Shown: piece after piece, positions 8,437 through 17,719 of the stretch
How positions within the stretch are numbered: position 1 is the first letter of the stretch
Layout of the letters: each line of letters begins with the position of its first letter
Position numbers and translations under genes: made by a program
The notes under the pieces: generated by a model
The model's input: only the letters and a program-made list of their open reading frames with translations
What the model was told of the DNA's origin: nothing
Database searches by the model: none
NCBI GenBank assembly: GCA_013375495.1
Contig: JABXKC010000008.1
Location: forward strand, 1-64,000
DNA length: 64,000 nucleotides
Origin: Promethearchaeota archaeon
Lineage (GTDB): Archaea; Asgardarchaeota; Lokiarchaeia; Sigynarchaeales; SOKP01
Direction: 5' to 3'

Positions 8437-10518
8437 CTAAGCTTTAGAGCTTAAATGTTCGATAGCTACGTTTATGTCGTTCGTAGGTGCTTTACAAGTT
8501 TTGTTAATACATACATATGCAGTAGCTTTTCCTTCGTATTTGTCGAAGAATCGAATAAAATTGGAAAATTTATCAATTTCAGGATATGAATTCTCCGTTG
8601 GACGAAATATTAACGATTTATTTGGTAAAAATTGCTTTCTAACCTCTTCCAACATTGATTTAGTATCTTCTTTTCCCTCATCCCCCGCGATGACTAATGA
8701 ATATGTTGGACCTACGGCGTAATCCACAGCAACCATCATTAAGGTATGAGCAACGGGATTAGCTCTGATGTTTTCAGCGAATACTTTTCCAATCCGATCT
8801 GCTCTCTTCTCAAAATCATCATTACCGGTTAATTGAGCTAGTCTTAGCAAGTTTAACATCGATACTGAATTACCCGATGGAATTGCTCCGTCATAGATCT
8901 CTTTTTGGCGTGCTATTAATGATTCTGCGTCTTCAGCCGTAAAAAAAAATGCTCCAATTGAGAAATCCCAGAATAATTTTAACTGTTCCTCGATCAACAT
9001 AATAGCTTTTTCAAGGTATAATGTTTCAAATGATGCTTCATAAAGGTTAATTAAGCCCCAAATTAAAAATGCATAATCGTCTACGAACGCGAGGATATCT
9101 GCTCCACCCTTACCGTAACGATGTAAGAGTCTCCCATCATGGTTCTTCATTTTTTTAAAGATAAAATCCACAGCTCTAATGGCTACTTGAATATATTCAG
9201 GTTCGTTAAAAATATAACCAGCTTTAGCAAATGCTGCTATCATTAACCCATTCCAGTCAGTTAACACTTTATCGTCCTTATGTGGTCTAATTCGCTTCTC
9301 CCTTGCTTCAAATAGTTGATTTCTTATTGAATCGAAATTATTCTTTAAAGTTTCGATTAAACCAGATTTTAAGTGTAAAATGTTCTTTCCCGTTTTTTTT
9401 CTAGTTGCTTCATCTAAAAAATTTCCATCTACAGTAATATTGTATAAGTTAGAGAGCTCTTCAGCTTCTTCCGTTCCTACTATTTCTTCAATTTCAGCTT
9501 TCGACCAAACATAAAATTTTCCTTCTTCCCCTTCGCTATCGGCATCTTCTGCACTATAGAAGGCCCCTTCTTCAGATGTCATATCACGTAAGACATATGT
9601 CAATACTTCCTTTGCTGTAATAGCATATTCCTCCTTACCTGTTGCTTGATACGTTTCTAAATAAGCAAGTGTCAATAAGGCTTGATCGTATAACATTTTT
9701 TCAAAATGAGGCACGAGCCAGTTAGGATCGGTTGAGTAACGGTGAAATCCAAAACCAATATGATCGTAGATTCCACCCATTCGCATAGCTTTAAGAGTTT
9801 TTTCAACCATTTCAATCGCTCCCTCATCACCAGTTCTTTTCCAGGTTCGTAGTAAGAATAACAAATTGTGTGGAGTAGGAAATTTAGGTGCCGTCCCAAA
9901 ACCTCCGTTCTTTTTATCGAATCTTCCTGACAATTGAGAGAATGTGTTTTTTAAAACGCTTTCTGCTAAACTACTTCCTGGAGATTTAGTATTTGTGTCT
10001 TGAAGAGCAAAAGTTATCTTTTCGCTCGATTCTAATAATTGTTTTCTTTCGTTTATCCATAGATCGTTCACTTTTTTTACCAATTCAACCAAGCCAATTC
10101 TACCAAAACGACTCTCTCTAGGGAAATACGTTCCTGCAAAGAAGGGTTTTTTATCTGGAGTCATAATAATTGTTAACGGCCAACCCCCAGAACCTGTCAT
10201 AAGCTGGCAGACGGTCATGTAAATCTTGTCTATGTCAGGTCGTTCTTCTCGATCGACTTTTATTGAAATGAATACATTATTCAGTACCTTCGCGGTATTA
10301 GGGTCTTCAAATGATTCATGAGCCATAACATGGCACCAATGGCATGTTGAATACCCAATTGATAAGAAAATTGGCTTATCCTCCGATTTCGCTTTTTCAA
10401 AAGCTTCTTCACCCCAGGGATACCATTCTACGGGATTATAAGCGTGTTGGAGTAAATACGGACTTTTTTCAGTTATAAGCTTATTTGATTTTTCTTTTAC
10501 ACTATGATTATCGTTCAT
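8437..10518 (-). CDS. YyaL/SPATA20-type thioredoxin-domain protein (DUF255)
   Basis: This 693-residue cytosolic protein has an N-terminal thioredoxin-like domain (residues 15-180) and an alpha/alpha-barrel resembling glycosidases or epimerases (about 200-690). The family signature [18 protein letters not shown] is followed by the CxxC site STCHWCHVM with Cys59 and Cys62. Further markers are [19 protein letters not shown] and [19 protein letters not shown]. Family length is 650-700, so it is complete. Its biochemical role is unsettled. The nitroreductase and peroxiredoxin genes upstream on the same strand (gaps of 9 bases each) suggest a shared redox or stress operon. Confidence 0.87.
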   Translation of the reverse strand: MNDNHSVKEKSNKLITEKSPYLLQHAYNPVEWYPWGEEAFEKAKSEDKPIFLSIGYSTCHWCHVMAHESFEDPNTAKVLNNVFISIKVDREERPDIDKIYMTVCQLMTGSGGWPLTIIMTPDKKPFFAGTYFPRESRFGRIGLVELVKKVNDLWINERKQLLESSEKITFALQDTNTKSPGSSLAESVLKNTFSQLSGRFDKKNGGFGTAPKFPTPHNLLFLLRTWKRTGDEGAIEMVEKTLKAMRMGGIYDHIGFGFHRYSTDPNWLVPHFEKMLYDQALLTLAYLETYQATGKEEYAITAKEVLTYVLRDMTSEEGAFYSAEDADSEGEEGKFYVWSKAEIEEIVGTEEAEELSNLYNITVDGNFLDEATRKKTGKNILHLKSGLIETLKNNFDSIRNQLFEAREKRIRPHKDDKVLTDWNGLMIAAFAKAGYIFNEPEYIQVAIRAVDFIFKKMKNHDGRLLHRYGKGGADILAFVDDYAFLIWGLINLYEASFETLYLEKAIMLIEEQLKLFWDFSIGAFFFTAEDAESLIARQKEIYDGAIPSGNSVSMLNLLRLAQLTGNDDFEKRADRIGKVFAENIRANPVAHTLMMVAVDYAVGPTYSLVIAGDEGKEDTKSMLEEVRKQFLPNKSLIFRPTENSYPEIDKFSNFIRFFDKYEGKATAYVCINKTCKAPTNDINVAIEHLSSKA

Positions 10519-10527
10519 AATTTCTAC

Positions 10528-11103
10528 CTATTCTATTTTCTCGACTTGTTTTTTAACTTTATTTATGTAGATAAATTCATCAATAAATTTTCTTGGTGGT
10601 CTTTGCGTTTCTCCGAGCTTCATTGAGTCAGACAAAACGGGATTGATTATTTCTGAATGCTTGCCAACAACAATAAGGGTTATTAATCTCAATTCTTTTG
10701 GAATGCTTAGAATCTCTTTTGCTAATTCTTCCTTAAAACCCGCTATAGGGTGAGCAACTAAACCTAATTCAGTAGCACGTAAGATTATAAATGCAGTAGC
10801 CATACCAGTATCAAATAAATAGTAAAGTCTTTCTCCAATTATACAATCGTTTTGAGGTTCGGTGAAGACACCTATAATCATAGACGCTTTTTTAACCCAC
10901 TTGTTACCTTCGGATAATGCTGTGAAAAGCTCGCTTAACTTATTTTTATCATAAACGAAAACAAATCTCCACGGTTGTTTATTTGCACAAGATGGTGTAA
11001 TTCTAGCCACTTCGGCTAGATCTTCAATTAACTCCCTTGTTATTTCTACAGAATCTAAGGATCTATATGCTCTTCTTTTCTCTATAGTTTCTTTAACACT
11101 CAT
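10528..11103 (-). CDS. Nitroreductase family protein
   Basis: This 191-residue FMN-dependent nitroreductase-type protein has the flavin-phosphate motif EKRRAYRSLDS at the N-terminus, then ARITPSCANKQPWRFVFVYD and the C-terminal TLIVVGKHSE. It is near the minimal size for the family. Likely roles are reduction of quinones, nitro compounds or flavin, but no substrate can be named. It sits between the peroxiredoxin and the YyaL-type gene on the minus strand with 9-base gaps, so all three are probably one transcript. Confidence 0.82.
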   Translation of the reverse strand: MSVKETIEKRRAYRSLDSVEITRELIEDLAEVARITPSCANKQPWRFVFVYDKNKLSELFTALSEGNKWVKKASMIIGVFTEPQNDCIIGERLYYLFDTGMATAFIILRATELGLVAHPIAGFKEELAKEILSIPKELRLITLIVVGKHSEIINPVLSDSMKLGETQRPPRKFIDEFIYINKVKKQVEKIE

Positions 11104-11112
11104 GATAGTCTT

Positions 11113-11670
11113 TTATTTTATCAATTCCACCAAGACGCTCTGTACATCCTCTGGATGTCCTTTTACTGAAACCTTATGCCAGATATGTGCGATCTTTCCA
11201 TCCGGATTTATAAGAAAGGTACTACGCGTAACCCCAATATAATCTTTACCTCGAAATGACTTCTTACCCCATTTCCCATACGATTTTATTACTTGCTTAT
11301 CAAGATCGCTTAAAAGAGTTACTTTGAGACTCTTTTTCTCTATGAATTTTGCGTGAGATTCAGAACTATCGGGACTTATACCGATTACATCCGCGTTTAT
11401 TTTTTGAAGCTCTGGAAGAATCCCAGTAAAACCAATCGCCTCCGTGGTACAACCAGGAGTATTATCCTTAGGATAAAAGTAGACGATAACATACTTACCT
11501 TTAAAGTCTTTAAGACATACTTGCTTATTGTCCTTGTCTGGAAGGCAAAAATCGGGAGCAGGATCTCCAACCTTTAATTCGACAATTTTATTTGCTATAT
11601 TAATCAACTCCTTGAAATTTTTGGATTTAAGAACTATTACAATTATAAAATCATTTGAATAGAATTTCAA
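11113..11670 (-). CDS. bcp: Peroxiredoxin, BCP/PrxQ-like
   Basis: This is a thiol peroxidase that reduces hydrogen peroxide and alkyl peroxides. The peroxidatic cysteine is in PKDNTPGCTTEA (Cys74 by the long start). The resolving cysteine often found five residues later is absent, so it behaves like a one-Cys type or uses a distant cysteine. The catalytic core begins at VELKVGDPAPDF. The ATG start at 11670 adds about 30 residues unusual for the family. An AT-rich TATA-like element around 11640-11650 lies inside that extension, so the real start may be a later TTG (11610). First gene of the redox operon. Confidence 0.83.
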   Translation of the reverse strand: MKFYSNDFIIVIVLKSKNFKELINIANKIVELKVGDPAPDFCLPDKDNKQVCLKDFKGKYVIVYFYPKDNTPGCTTEAIGFTGILPELQKINADVIGISPDSSESHAKFIEKKSLKVTLLSDLDKQVIKSYGKWGKKSFRGKDYIGVTRSTFLINPDGKIAHIWHKVSVKGHPEDVQSVLVELIK

Positions 11671-11778
11671 TGTTCAGATTATCAATTATAAAAGGATTAA
11701 ATATGGTTTGTTAATTATTATTACTAGAAATCTCAAAAGTTAATAAAATATAAATTAACCATTAATGTGTGATAAGAT

Positions 11779-12399
11779 ATGGAAAAAAAAAGTCTAGGAA
11801 TATTTCTGGTGGTTTTGGGAGTAATCTTTTTAGGTATTTCGGGAATAACTATTTGGAGCGTGTTTTTTGAATACGATGTATCTAAAGGAGTATTAATTAT
11901 CTTATCAATCCCGTTAATGGTATTTAGCTTTACTACCATATTTTTTGGATTTTATTTAATTACCCAGACAAAATTAGGCGTAAAAGTTAAGGGATTAATT
12001 TTAATAATCGATGGTATAATTCCAGTGATCAGTTCTATTTATGCTATGGCAGATGCTCGACTTGACGCGATTAACGAATTAAGAATCTTAGTTCTATTGC
12101 CTTTAACCCTCGTGGGCATATTTATAATCATATACGGGGTATTCTTAGTAAGTGCAGAGATGTATATTGATAGCAATAAATTGAGAAAACGAGCAAAACT
12201 AATATTAGGAATAATCTCAATCGCTATAGGTATTGTCAATATTATTTCTTTTATCGTGCTGATCATAACCGAAGGGGAACAACCAATTATTTTATCGTTC
12301 TTCTGGTTATTAATTGGAATAATTATGGTATATTTTGGGCTCCACTTGATCATCAAAAAAATTGAAGATAAAAAAAAATACTCGAAAAAGAAAAAATAA
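11779..12399 (+). CDS. Multi-pass membrane protein, unknown
   Basis: I do not recognise this 206-residue protein. It has about six hydrophobic segments, beginning with GIFLVVLGVIFLGISGITI, and a lysine-rich cytosolic tail (EDKKKYSKKKK), which points to an integral membrane protein. It reads away from the peroxiredoxin gene through a shared intergenic promoter region (11671-11778) and converges on the aldolase-Fae gene, leaving only 4 bases between stop codons. Confidence 0.62.
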   Translation: MEKKSLGIFLVVLGVIFLGISGITIWSVFFEYDVSKGVLIILSIPLMVFSFTTIFFGFYLITQTKLGVKVKGLILIIDGIIPVISSIYAMADARLDAINELRILVLLPLTLVGIFIIIYGVFLVSAEMYIDSNKLRKRAKLILGIISIAIGIVNIISFIVLIITEGEQPIILSFFWLLIGIIMVYFGLHLIIKKIEDKKKYSKKKK

Positions 12400-12403
12400 A
12401 AAC

Positions 12404-13894
12404 TTACGGATCGTTTCTGAATGGATGTCGAGCATTATCAGCATTTTTAATGGCGTCCTCTACAGTTGGTAACCCTTCCATCGCCTTTCGAATAGCATTC
12501 CTAGTTGCTTTATAATTGTTTATAAAAACTCGTTTTCTAGCACTCGCGCTCGGGTGTACAAACACATTTACTATAATTAGAAGGTCTTCTGCTGCTTCTT
12601 TAGGGAGAATTCCGTCTTCTACGCACTTCATTACAGCTTTTGCTACTGCTGCTTGGGCAGGACCATAAGTTAAACTTGCGTGTCGAAGAGAGGTAACCTT
12701 GACGGTAGGGAGCATAATCGTTGCTGGTTTAACTTGCATGTTTGGTTCGAGAATAACCTGTAATCCTTCACGGCCTTTAGCGGGATGGGTTAAAGCCCGA
12801 GCGTAAGCATCTCCTACAGGCCCAATTTTACTTCCTATCAACAAGTCAATGTGTGCTAATTCTGCCCTATTGCCAACGAGTGATTCTCCAACTTTCAAGC
12901 TAAAATCTGATATTTTTTCAGGGGTTACGCCCACAGCGTAAAAGCGGCTTGTAAGTTCTTTCTCACCAATTTCGAATTTAATCTCCTTCTTTTCAATCAA
13001 TCCTAATTTTTCTAACTCTACTCGGAATTCGTCCTGAAGCTCGTAAGAGAGAGCATCTCCTAAAATGATAGGGCGCCTCGTCGTGCCTACTGGGATTCCC
13101 ATCATGTTTAAGCACTCTTTAGCCCCTAAAGCTCCAGAATTAATTAACATGCGTGCTAATTTTTGTACCTTTTTTTGTAAAGTTTGAGCCTCTTGTAATC
13201 TATTGTTTTTAACATGGTCGTAAATTTCAAGCCATATCTTAGGAATAACATTAGCAGAACCGAGTATACATCCCGCAGCACCACCCGCTAATGCACCTAA
13301 CACATTTTCGTCCCATCCAATTAAAACCGAGATTTTATCGCTAACTTTTTCAAGCAATGCTGAAAAATACTTGTAATCGCCGCTAGAATCTTTAATAGCG
13401 ACTATATTTTCGATATCAACTAAATCTTCTACAACGGTCCAAGGTAATTCCACACCAGTACAAGCGGGAATGTTATACAACACTAACGGAATGTCAGTCT
13501 TCTCTGCTATCGTGAAATAGTGGTCGTATAATCCCTTTGCTTTTGGTTTTAAATAATATGGAGTTACAATTATTGCTGCATCGCAACCTATATCCGTAGC
13601 AGCTTTAGTGGCGTCGATAACCAGTTTTGTTCCAGTCTCTCCTGTTCCCCCAATTACTGGTACTCTTCCGTTCGTTTCATCTACTACGATTTCTATAACT
13701 CTCAATCGTTCCTCAAAGGTCATATTAACGAACTCTCCAGTAGTCCCTACTGGCACGAGCCCCGTGACTCCTTGCTCTATGAGATGATTAACTAAATTTC
13801 TAAGATTTTCTTCATTAATAGATTCGTCATCTTTATTGAAAGGAGTTACCAACGCAGGCATCACGCCTTTTGGCCTAAAAGCAAATTTTCCCAT
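12404..13894 (-). CDS. DapA-family aldolase fused to formaldehyde-activating enzyme (Fae)
   Basis: This 496-residue two-domain protein is unusual. Residues 1-300 are a DapA-family class I aldolase: GTTGE at 50-54, TPYY with Tyr114, YNIPACTG with Tyr140, and the Schiff-base Lys168 in AIKDSSGD. The arginine that binds aspartate semialdehyde in true DHDPS (Arg138 in E. coli) is Cys145 here, so it is probably not a lysine-pathway enzyme. Residues 328-496 are a complete Fae domain: VGESLVG, AHIDLLIG with the active-site His348, YGPAQAAVAKAV, and the ending HPF. Fae condenses formaldehyde with tetrahydromethanopterin. I infer that the aldolase releases or uses formaldehyde, for example 4-hydroxy-2-oxobutanoate to pyruvate plus formaldehyde, and passes it to Fae. 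The upstream gene is 21 bases away. Confidence 0.88.
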   Translation of the reverse strand: MGKFAFRPKGVMPALVTPFNKDDESINEENLRNLVNHLIEQGVTGLVPVGTTGEFVNMTFEERLRVIEIVVDETNGRVPVIGGTGETGTKLVIDATKAATDIGCDAAIIVTPYYLKPKAKGLYDHYFTIAEKTDIPLVLYNIPACTGVELPWTVVEDLVDIENIVAIKDSSGDYKYFSALLEKVSDKISVLIGWDENVLGALAGGAAGCILGSANVIPKIWLEIYDHVKNNRLQEAQTLQKKVQKLARMLINSGALGAKECLNMMGIPVGTTRRPIILGDALSYELQDEFRVELEKLGLIEKKEIKFEIGEKELTSRFYAVGVTPEKISDFSLKVGESLVGNRAELAHIDLLIGSKIGPVGDAYARALTHPAKGREGLQVILEPNMQVKPATIMLPTVKVTSLRHASLTYGPAQAAVAKAVMKCVEDGILPKEAAEDLLIIVNVFVHPSASARKRVFINNYKATRNAIRKAMEGLPTVEDAIKNADNARHPFRNDP

Positions 13895-13915
13895 TTTATT
13901 ATAACCTCTTATTTA

Positions 13916-15199
13916 TTAATAGTGATGTAAGTTCTTAGCTGCTATAAACGCTAGTCCATTTTCAGTGAGAGCTTTTGCTGTTGAATTAACCGCGTCATTT
14001 CGATCTAAATGATTAATTCGTAGTGCATCCCAAAGTCCTGCCTCTTGCAGATCTTTTTTAGCAGCAAAATATTCGAGAATATCTGTCGGATGCTCTCTGT
14101 TTTTATCAACTTCTACATTAGCACCTTCATGTTTGGCACTGATATTTTTAACTTTCTTAGCTAGTTCTATTAACTCATCGCGACGGTCATAAGGTTGTCT
14201 AACTATACTTTTCCAACATTCAGTAATGTGGTGTTCTAACCTTACAACATCTTCAAATCCGAAGGGTTTTCTAATGTAGGCAGATAATTCTAGCGTTTGG
14301 TTGTTAACAGCGTTCGACAAGTTGTAACCGATTAACGGACTCGTACCGTCTTCCCGAGCAAAGAATTTGGCAGTTAATAAAGTCCATAGGGATGAGTAAG
14401 GATTATCGTTTCCCATAAAAACGGAGATTTTAAACTCATTATTAATTCCCATTTTATAGATAAAATAGCCTAATAGGACAGTTCCAGGGTTCACATTTAA
14501 AACCTGTTTGATACCATAATTCGTATAGTAATAAAGAAACTCATCTACCCATTTAAGAGCATAGTCATTTGGTTGTCCCACACCCCCAAAATAGCCACTG
14601 ATAGTATCAGGCCCTCCAAGATGTATGTTCACCGGCATTCCATCTGGACCTGGTGCGGTACCTTTCGTATCAAGAGTTTCTACCCAAGTCGAGCCTATAA
14701 TTTGCATTGCGGCAGCCATCGCTAATAAATCGCCATCTTCTTCTTGCTCTTTCATATTTCTTACGCGGATAATCCTTCCAGGGACTAATTTCTGATTTTC
14801 TATGGCGTCTTTTACAATGTCGATAAAAAAGGGAAAATATTGACAAGCCGAGAGCTCTAAAGTTACTGCAAATTCCTCGTTAAATGACACCTCAGACGCT
14901 TTATCTCCTAAGATTTCTTTTCTATAATCTTCTATGCTAATAAAAGATTTTTTATCCCTCTCAGAAATTAACCATTCAATGTCTTTAACATAACCAGAAT
15001 TAATTTTACCTAATTTTTCTAACAAGTTTTCTAATTTGCTTGCTTCTTCAGCTTTTTTATTTATGTTTTCTATCCCACCATATTTATCTATGAGACTTAG
15101 CAAGTCGTTAATTAGTGGGTTGTTCTCATCTAAGAGAAATTGATTAATAGAATCCAAAGCTTCTTTTGGGATTTCTAACTTTTTTCTACTATCGTTCAT
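13916..15199 (-). CDS. Unrecognised 427-residue soluble protein paired with aldolase-Fae
   Basis: I do not recognise this protein. It has no signal peptide and no membrane segments. The N-terminal 100 residues are helical and charged. The core has glycine-rich loops and conserved-looking acidic and His residues: PGRIIRVRNMKEQEEDGDLL, HLGGPDTISGYFGG, FMGNDNPYSSLW, VRLEHHITECW and EHPTDILEYF. The pattern suggests an enzyme, perhaps an alpha/beta barrel. It is the first gene of a two-gene minus-strand unit with the aldolase-Fae fusion (21-base gap), so a role in the same C1 or amino-acid-derived pathway is likely. A function should not be assigned without a structure search. Confidence 0.7.
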   Translation of the reverse strand: MNDSRKKLEIPKEALDSINQFLLDENNPLINDLLSLIDKYGGIENINKKAEEASKLENLLEKLGKINSGYVKDIEWLISERDKKSFISIEDYRKEILGDKASEVSFNEEFAVTLELSACQYFPFFIDIVKDAIENQKLVPGRIIRVRNMKEQEEDGDLLAMAAAMQIIGSTWVETLDTKGTAPGPDGMPVNIHLGGPDTISGYFGGVGQPNDYALKWVDEFLYYYTNYGIKQVLNVNPGTVLLGYFIYKMGINNEFKISVFMGNDNPYSSLWTLLTAKFFAREDGTSPLIGYNLSNAVNNQTLELSAYIRKPFGFEDVVRLEHHITECWKSIVRQPYDRRDELIELAKKVKNISAKHEGANVEVDKNREHPTDILEYFAAKKDLQEAGLWDALRINHLDRNDAVNSTAKALTENGLAFIAAKNLHHY

Positions 15200-15407
15200 A
15201 TTTTCGCTCTACCTTAAAATTTTTGAAACATACTCAATTTTTTATGCTCTACCCAAAATATTCCCACAATTACACCTTATATGGGAAGAGATCATAAATT
15301 TATTCAAGTTACATTATATTATAAATTTATTTGAAAATAACCAAAAACTTTTAACCATATCCAAAACTGATATTTTAAAGAATAAAATAACCAAAGTGGA
15401 ATAAAAC
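15200..15407. promoter_or_regulatory. Divergent promoter region with two ATAAATTTAT palindromes
   Basis: This 208-base gap separates the aldolase-Fae unit (leftward) from UDP-glucose dehydrogenase (rightward). The self-complementary decamer ATAAATTTAT occurs at 15294-15303 and again at 15321-15330, 27 bases apart, in similar surroundings (ATAAATTTATTCAA and ATAAATTTATTTGA). They look like back-to-back TATA elements or a pair of regulator sites. No gene or RNA is visible here. Confidence 0.45.
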
Positions 15408-16766
15408 TTGTATAAATATAGCGTTTCAATCCTCGGTACAGGCTTCATTGGGCTTTGTTCAGCCGCCTGCTTTGCCAATAAAGACATAAAAGTGTTAGCT
15501 TCTACTCACAACAAGAAAAAAGCTAGTATGATTAACGATGGAATAGCTCCTTTTTACGAGGCAAACCTACAAGAAATGATGGACGACATTAAAGCAAAAA
15601 AGTCGGAGTTATTACAGTGTTTGCTTGATCCCGTTAAAGCCGTTCTTGAAACGGATATTTCAATGATCACTCAAGGTACGCCAATGCGTGACGATAAGAG
15701 TATAGACTTGAGCTACGTCGAGAGCACGGCTAGAGAAATTGGAAAAGCTCTTAAGCAAAAGGACAACTACCATCTAGTTGTAGTTAGATCAACAGTAGTT
15801 CCCGGTACTTCAAGAAATTTAGTTGGAAAGATTATTACTGAAGTATCAGGTAAAATTCCCGGAAAAGATTTTGGTTTATGTATGCAACCTGAATTTCTAG
15901 CAGAAGGTCGGTCGATTGAGGATACCTTAAGACCAGATAGAATAGTTATTGGGACTTTTGATGATAGAAGCGGCGAAATGCTTCAAGAATTTTACGAATA
16001 TTTCTATGGGGATCATCTAAAAAATTGTCCTATCTTACGAATGAATTTAGAAAGTGCTGAACTTGTCAAATACGGAAATAACTGTCTCTTATCTACAAAA
16101 ATAAGTTACGCTAACGAATTTGCTAATTTCGCTCAATTGGTGCCTAATGTCGATATAGTCCAAGTAATGAAAGGTGTGGGTTTAGATTATCGGATAAACA
16201 ATCGATTTTTGGGGGCAGGAGTGGGATTTGGAGGTTCTTGTTTCCATAAAGATGTCAACGCAATAAAAGCGTGGTCAAAATCAAAAGGATATCATTCTAG
16301 GTTGTTAGAAGCCGTCTTAGATATAAACGACGACCAAGCAATACGTATTGTAGATATTGCGGAAGAATTAGCAGGAGATTTGAAAAATAAAAGAATCACA
16401 TTACTAGGACTTGCGTTTAAACCGGGAACCGATGATATGAGGCAAGCAGCCAGTATAAGGGTCATTGACGAATTAAGAAAAAGAGGTATAGAAGATATAG
16501 TGGGATACGATCCTAAAGCAAATGAAACTGCGGAGATCGAATTAGGGAACAAAATAGCATACGCCAATTCTATAGAACAAGCTTTAAATGGTTCTGAATG
16601 CGCTCTTTTGATAACTGAATGGGATGACTTTAAAGCATTAACACCCGAGGATTATAAAAAACACATGAAAACTCCGAATCTTGTAGATGGAAGAAGACTA
16701 TATGATTATGAAAGGTTCAATAGTGCATTACCATTCAGAGCCATAGGTCGAATTAATTTAGATTGA
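15408..16766 (+). CDS. ugd: UDP-glucose 6-dehydrogenase-type nucleotide-sugar dehydrogenase
   Basis: This 452-residue enzyme oxidises a UDP-hexose (probably UDP-glucose) to the uronate with two NAD. It has the N-terminal Rossmann motif ILGTGFIGLCSAACFA, the central hinge region and the catalytic cysteine in GFGGSCFHKD near residue 278. The C-terminal UDP-binding domain begins near 330 (TLLGLAFKPGTDDMR), with DGRRLYD at the end. The start is TTG 15408. UDP-glucuronate would feed surface glycans or glycolipids. UDP-ManNAc and GDP-mannose dehydrogenases share the fold, so substrate choice is not certain. Confidence 0.87.
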   Translation: MYKYSVSILGTGFIGLCSAACFANKDIKVLASTHNKKKASMINDGIAPFYEANLQEMMDDIKAKKSELLQCLLDPVKAVLETDISMITQGTPMRDDKSIDLSYVESTAREIGKALKQKDNYHLVVVRSTVVPGTSRNLVGKIITEVSGKIPGKDFGLCMQPEFLAEGRSIEDTLRPDRIVIGTFDDRSGEMLQEFYEYFYGDHLKNCPILRMNLESAELVKYGNNCLLSTKISYANEFANFAQLVPNVDIVQVMKGVGLDYRINNRFLGAGVGFGGSCFHKDVNAIKAWSKSKGYHSRLLEAVLDINDDQAIRIVDIAEELAGDLKNKRITLLGLAFKPGTDDMRQAASIRVIDELRKRGIEDIVGYDPKANETAEIELGNKIAYANSIEQALNGSECALLITEWDDFKALTPEDYKKHMKTPNLVDGRRLYDYERFNSALPFRAIGRINLD

Positions 16767-16910
16767 TACATTAGGGTTTTCATTCATTATTTTTCATTTC
16801 TCGTTTTATCTTTTTATCCCGTATAATTAGAACCAATAATTTTATAGGTAAACTAGAATACTATTAAGAGTAGAAGAAAATAAAATGGAAAATATTAGAA
16901 AATCAAAATA

Positions 16911-17156
16911 ATGAAAGCATTTAAAGATACCGCAGAAGAAATGAACGGAAGCATAACCACCTTGAAAAAATGTTGCGAATTGTGTGGGAAACGTTTAAAA
17001 CTGTATCAGAGTAATTACGATCGACCTTACAAATTTGTCTTTATAAATATCACTCAAGAACCAGCAAAACACTATTTTTGTTCTAAAAAATGTAAAAACG
17101 AATGGATATTTAATCCAAACAATCATCAAATAACTGAACTTAAGACTCCAATTTAG
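16911..17156 (+). CDS. Small zinc-finger protein (TRASH/MYM-like)
   Basis: This 81-residue protein has a treble-clef-like pattern: CELCGKRL near residue 23 and, about 40 residues later, HYFCSKKCKNEW. The CxxC...CxxxC arrangement with a C-terminal EW matches TRASH-type metal-binding domains found in archaeal metal sensors and in ribosomal or chaperone-like small proteins. There is no DNA-binding helix-turn-helix in addition. Probably zinc-binding; its function is unknown. Confidence 0.6.
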   Translation: MKAFKDTAEEMNGSITTLKKCCELCGKRLKLYQSNYDRPYKFVFINITQEPAKHYFCSKKCKNEWIFNPNNHQITELKTPI

Positions 17157-17258
17157 TAATTTCATTCGAAGTAAAGATAACAAATTATAACTAAAATTTT
17201 TAAATAACTCTCTTAAATAATTTAATTAATAAAATCAAAAAAATAATTGTAGAGATAA

Positions 17259-17681
17259 ATGCTAATTTTTCCTTTTTCAAATATTGTAGTAGGTACTTTA
17301 ATTTTCATAGTAGGTTTTATATTTCATTGGGTAGGACAGTTAGTCTCTATTGTGAACTGGGAATTTTCAGTAAAAATTGGGATTCATGAGAAAAATATGG
17401 TACCTGAATATAAAGTATATGAATACGCGATGGCAATTGCTGATGTATCGATCGGTTGGATTTACGCTTTAGCCTCTATAGGTCTAACCTTCAATTTTTT
17501 TTGGGGCAATACTTTAGCTTGGTTTCCCGGAGTTTTATTACTATATCATAGTATCGCATATTGGGTTTGGATCGGGAAACAAAATAAAGCTGGAAATTCC
17601 ACCACTTCAAATAAATTTCGAATCGTATGGTTTCTGTTAAACTTCAGTACGGGTATTCTATGTATTTTAGCAGCATTATAA
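17259..17681 (+). CDS. Small four-helix membrane protein, unknown
   Basis: This 140-residue integral membrane protein has four hydrophobic stretches: VVGTLIFIVGFIFHWVG, an internal segment around DVSIGWIYALASIGL, LAWFPGVLLLYHSIAYWVW and VWFLLNFSTGILCILAAL. I do not recognise a family. It lies just upstream of, and convergent with, the CrtI-like gene, near the lipid-related locus. Confidence 0.58.
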   Translation: MLIFPFSNIVVGTLIFIVGFIFHWVGQLVSIVNWEFSVKIGIHEKNMVPEYKVYEYAMAIADVSIGWIYALASIGLTFNFFWGNTLAWFPGVLLLYHSIAYWVWIGKQNKAGNSTTSNKFRIVWFLLNFSTGILCILAAL

Positions 17682-17719
17682 GATAGATAATTAAGATGAG
17701 TGAAATCTAATTTCCTTTT

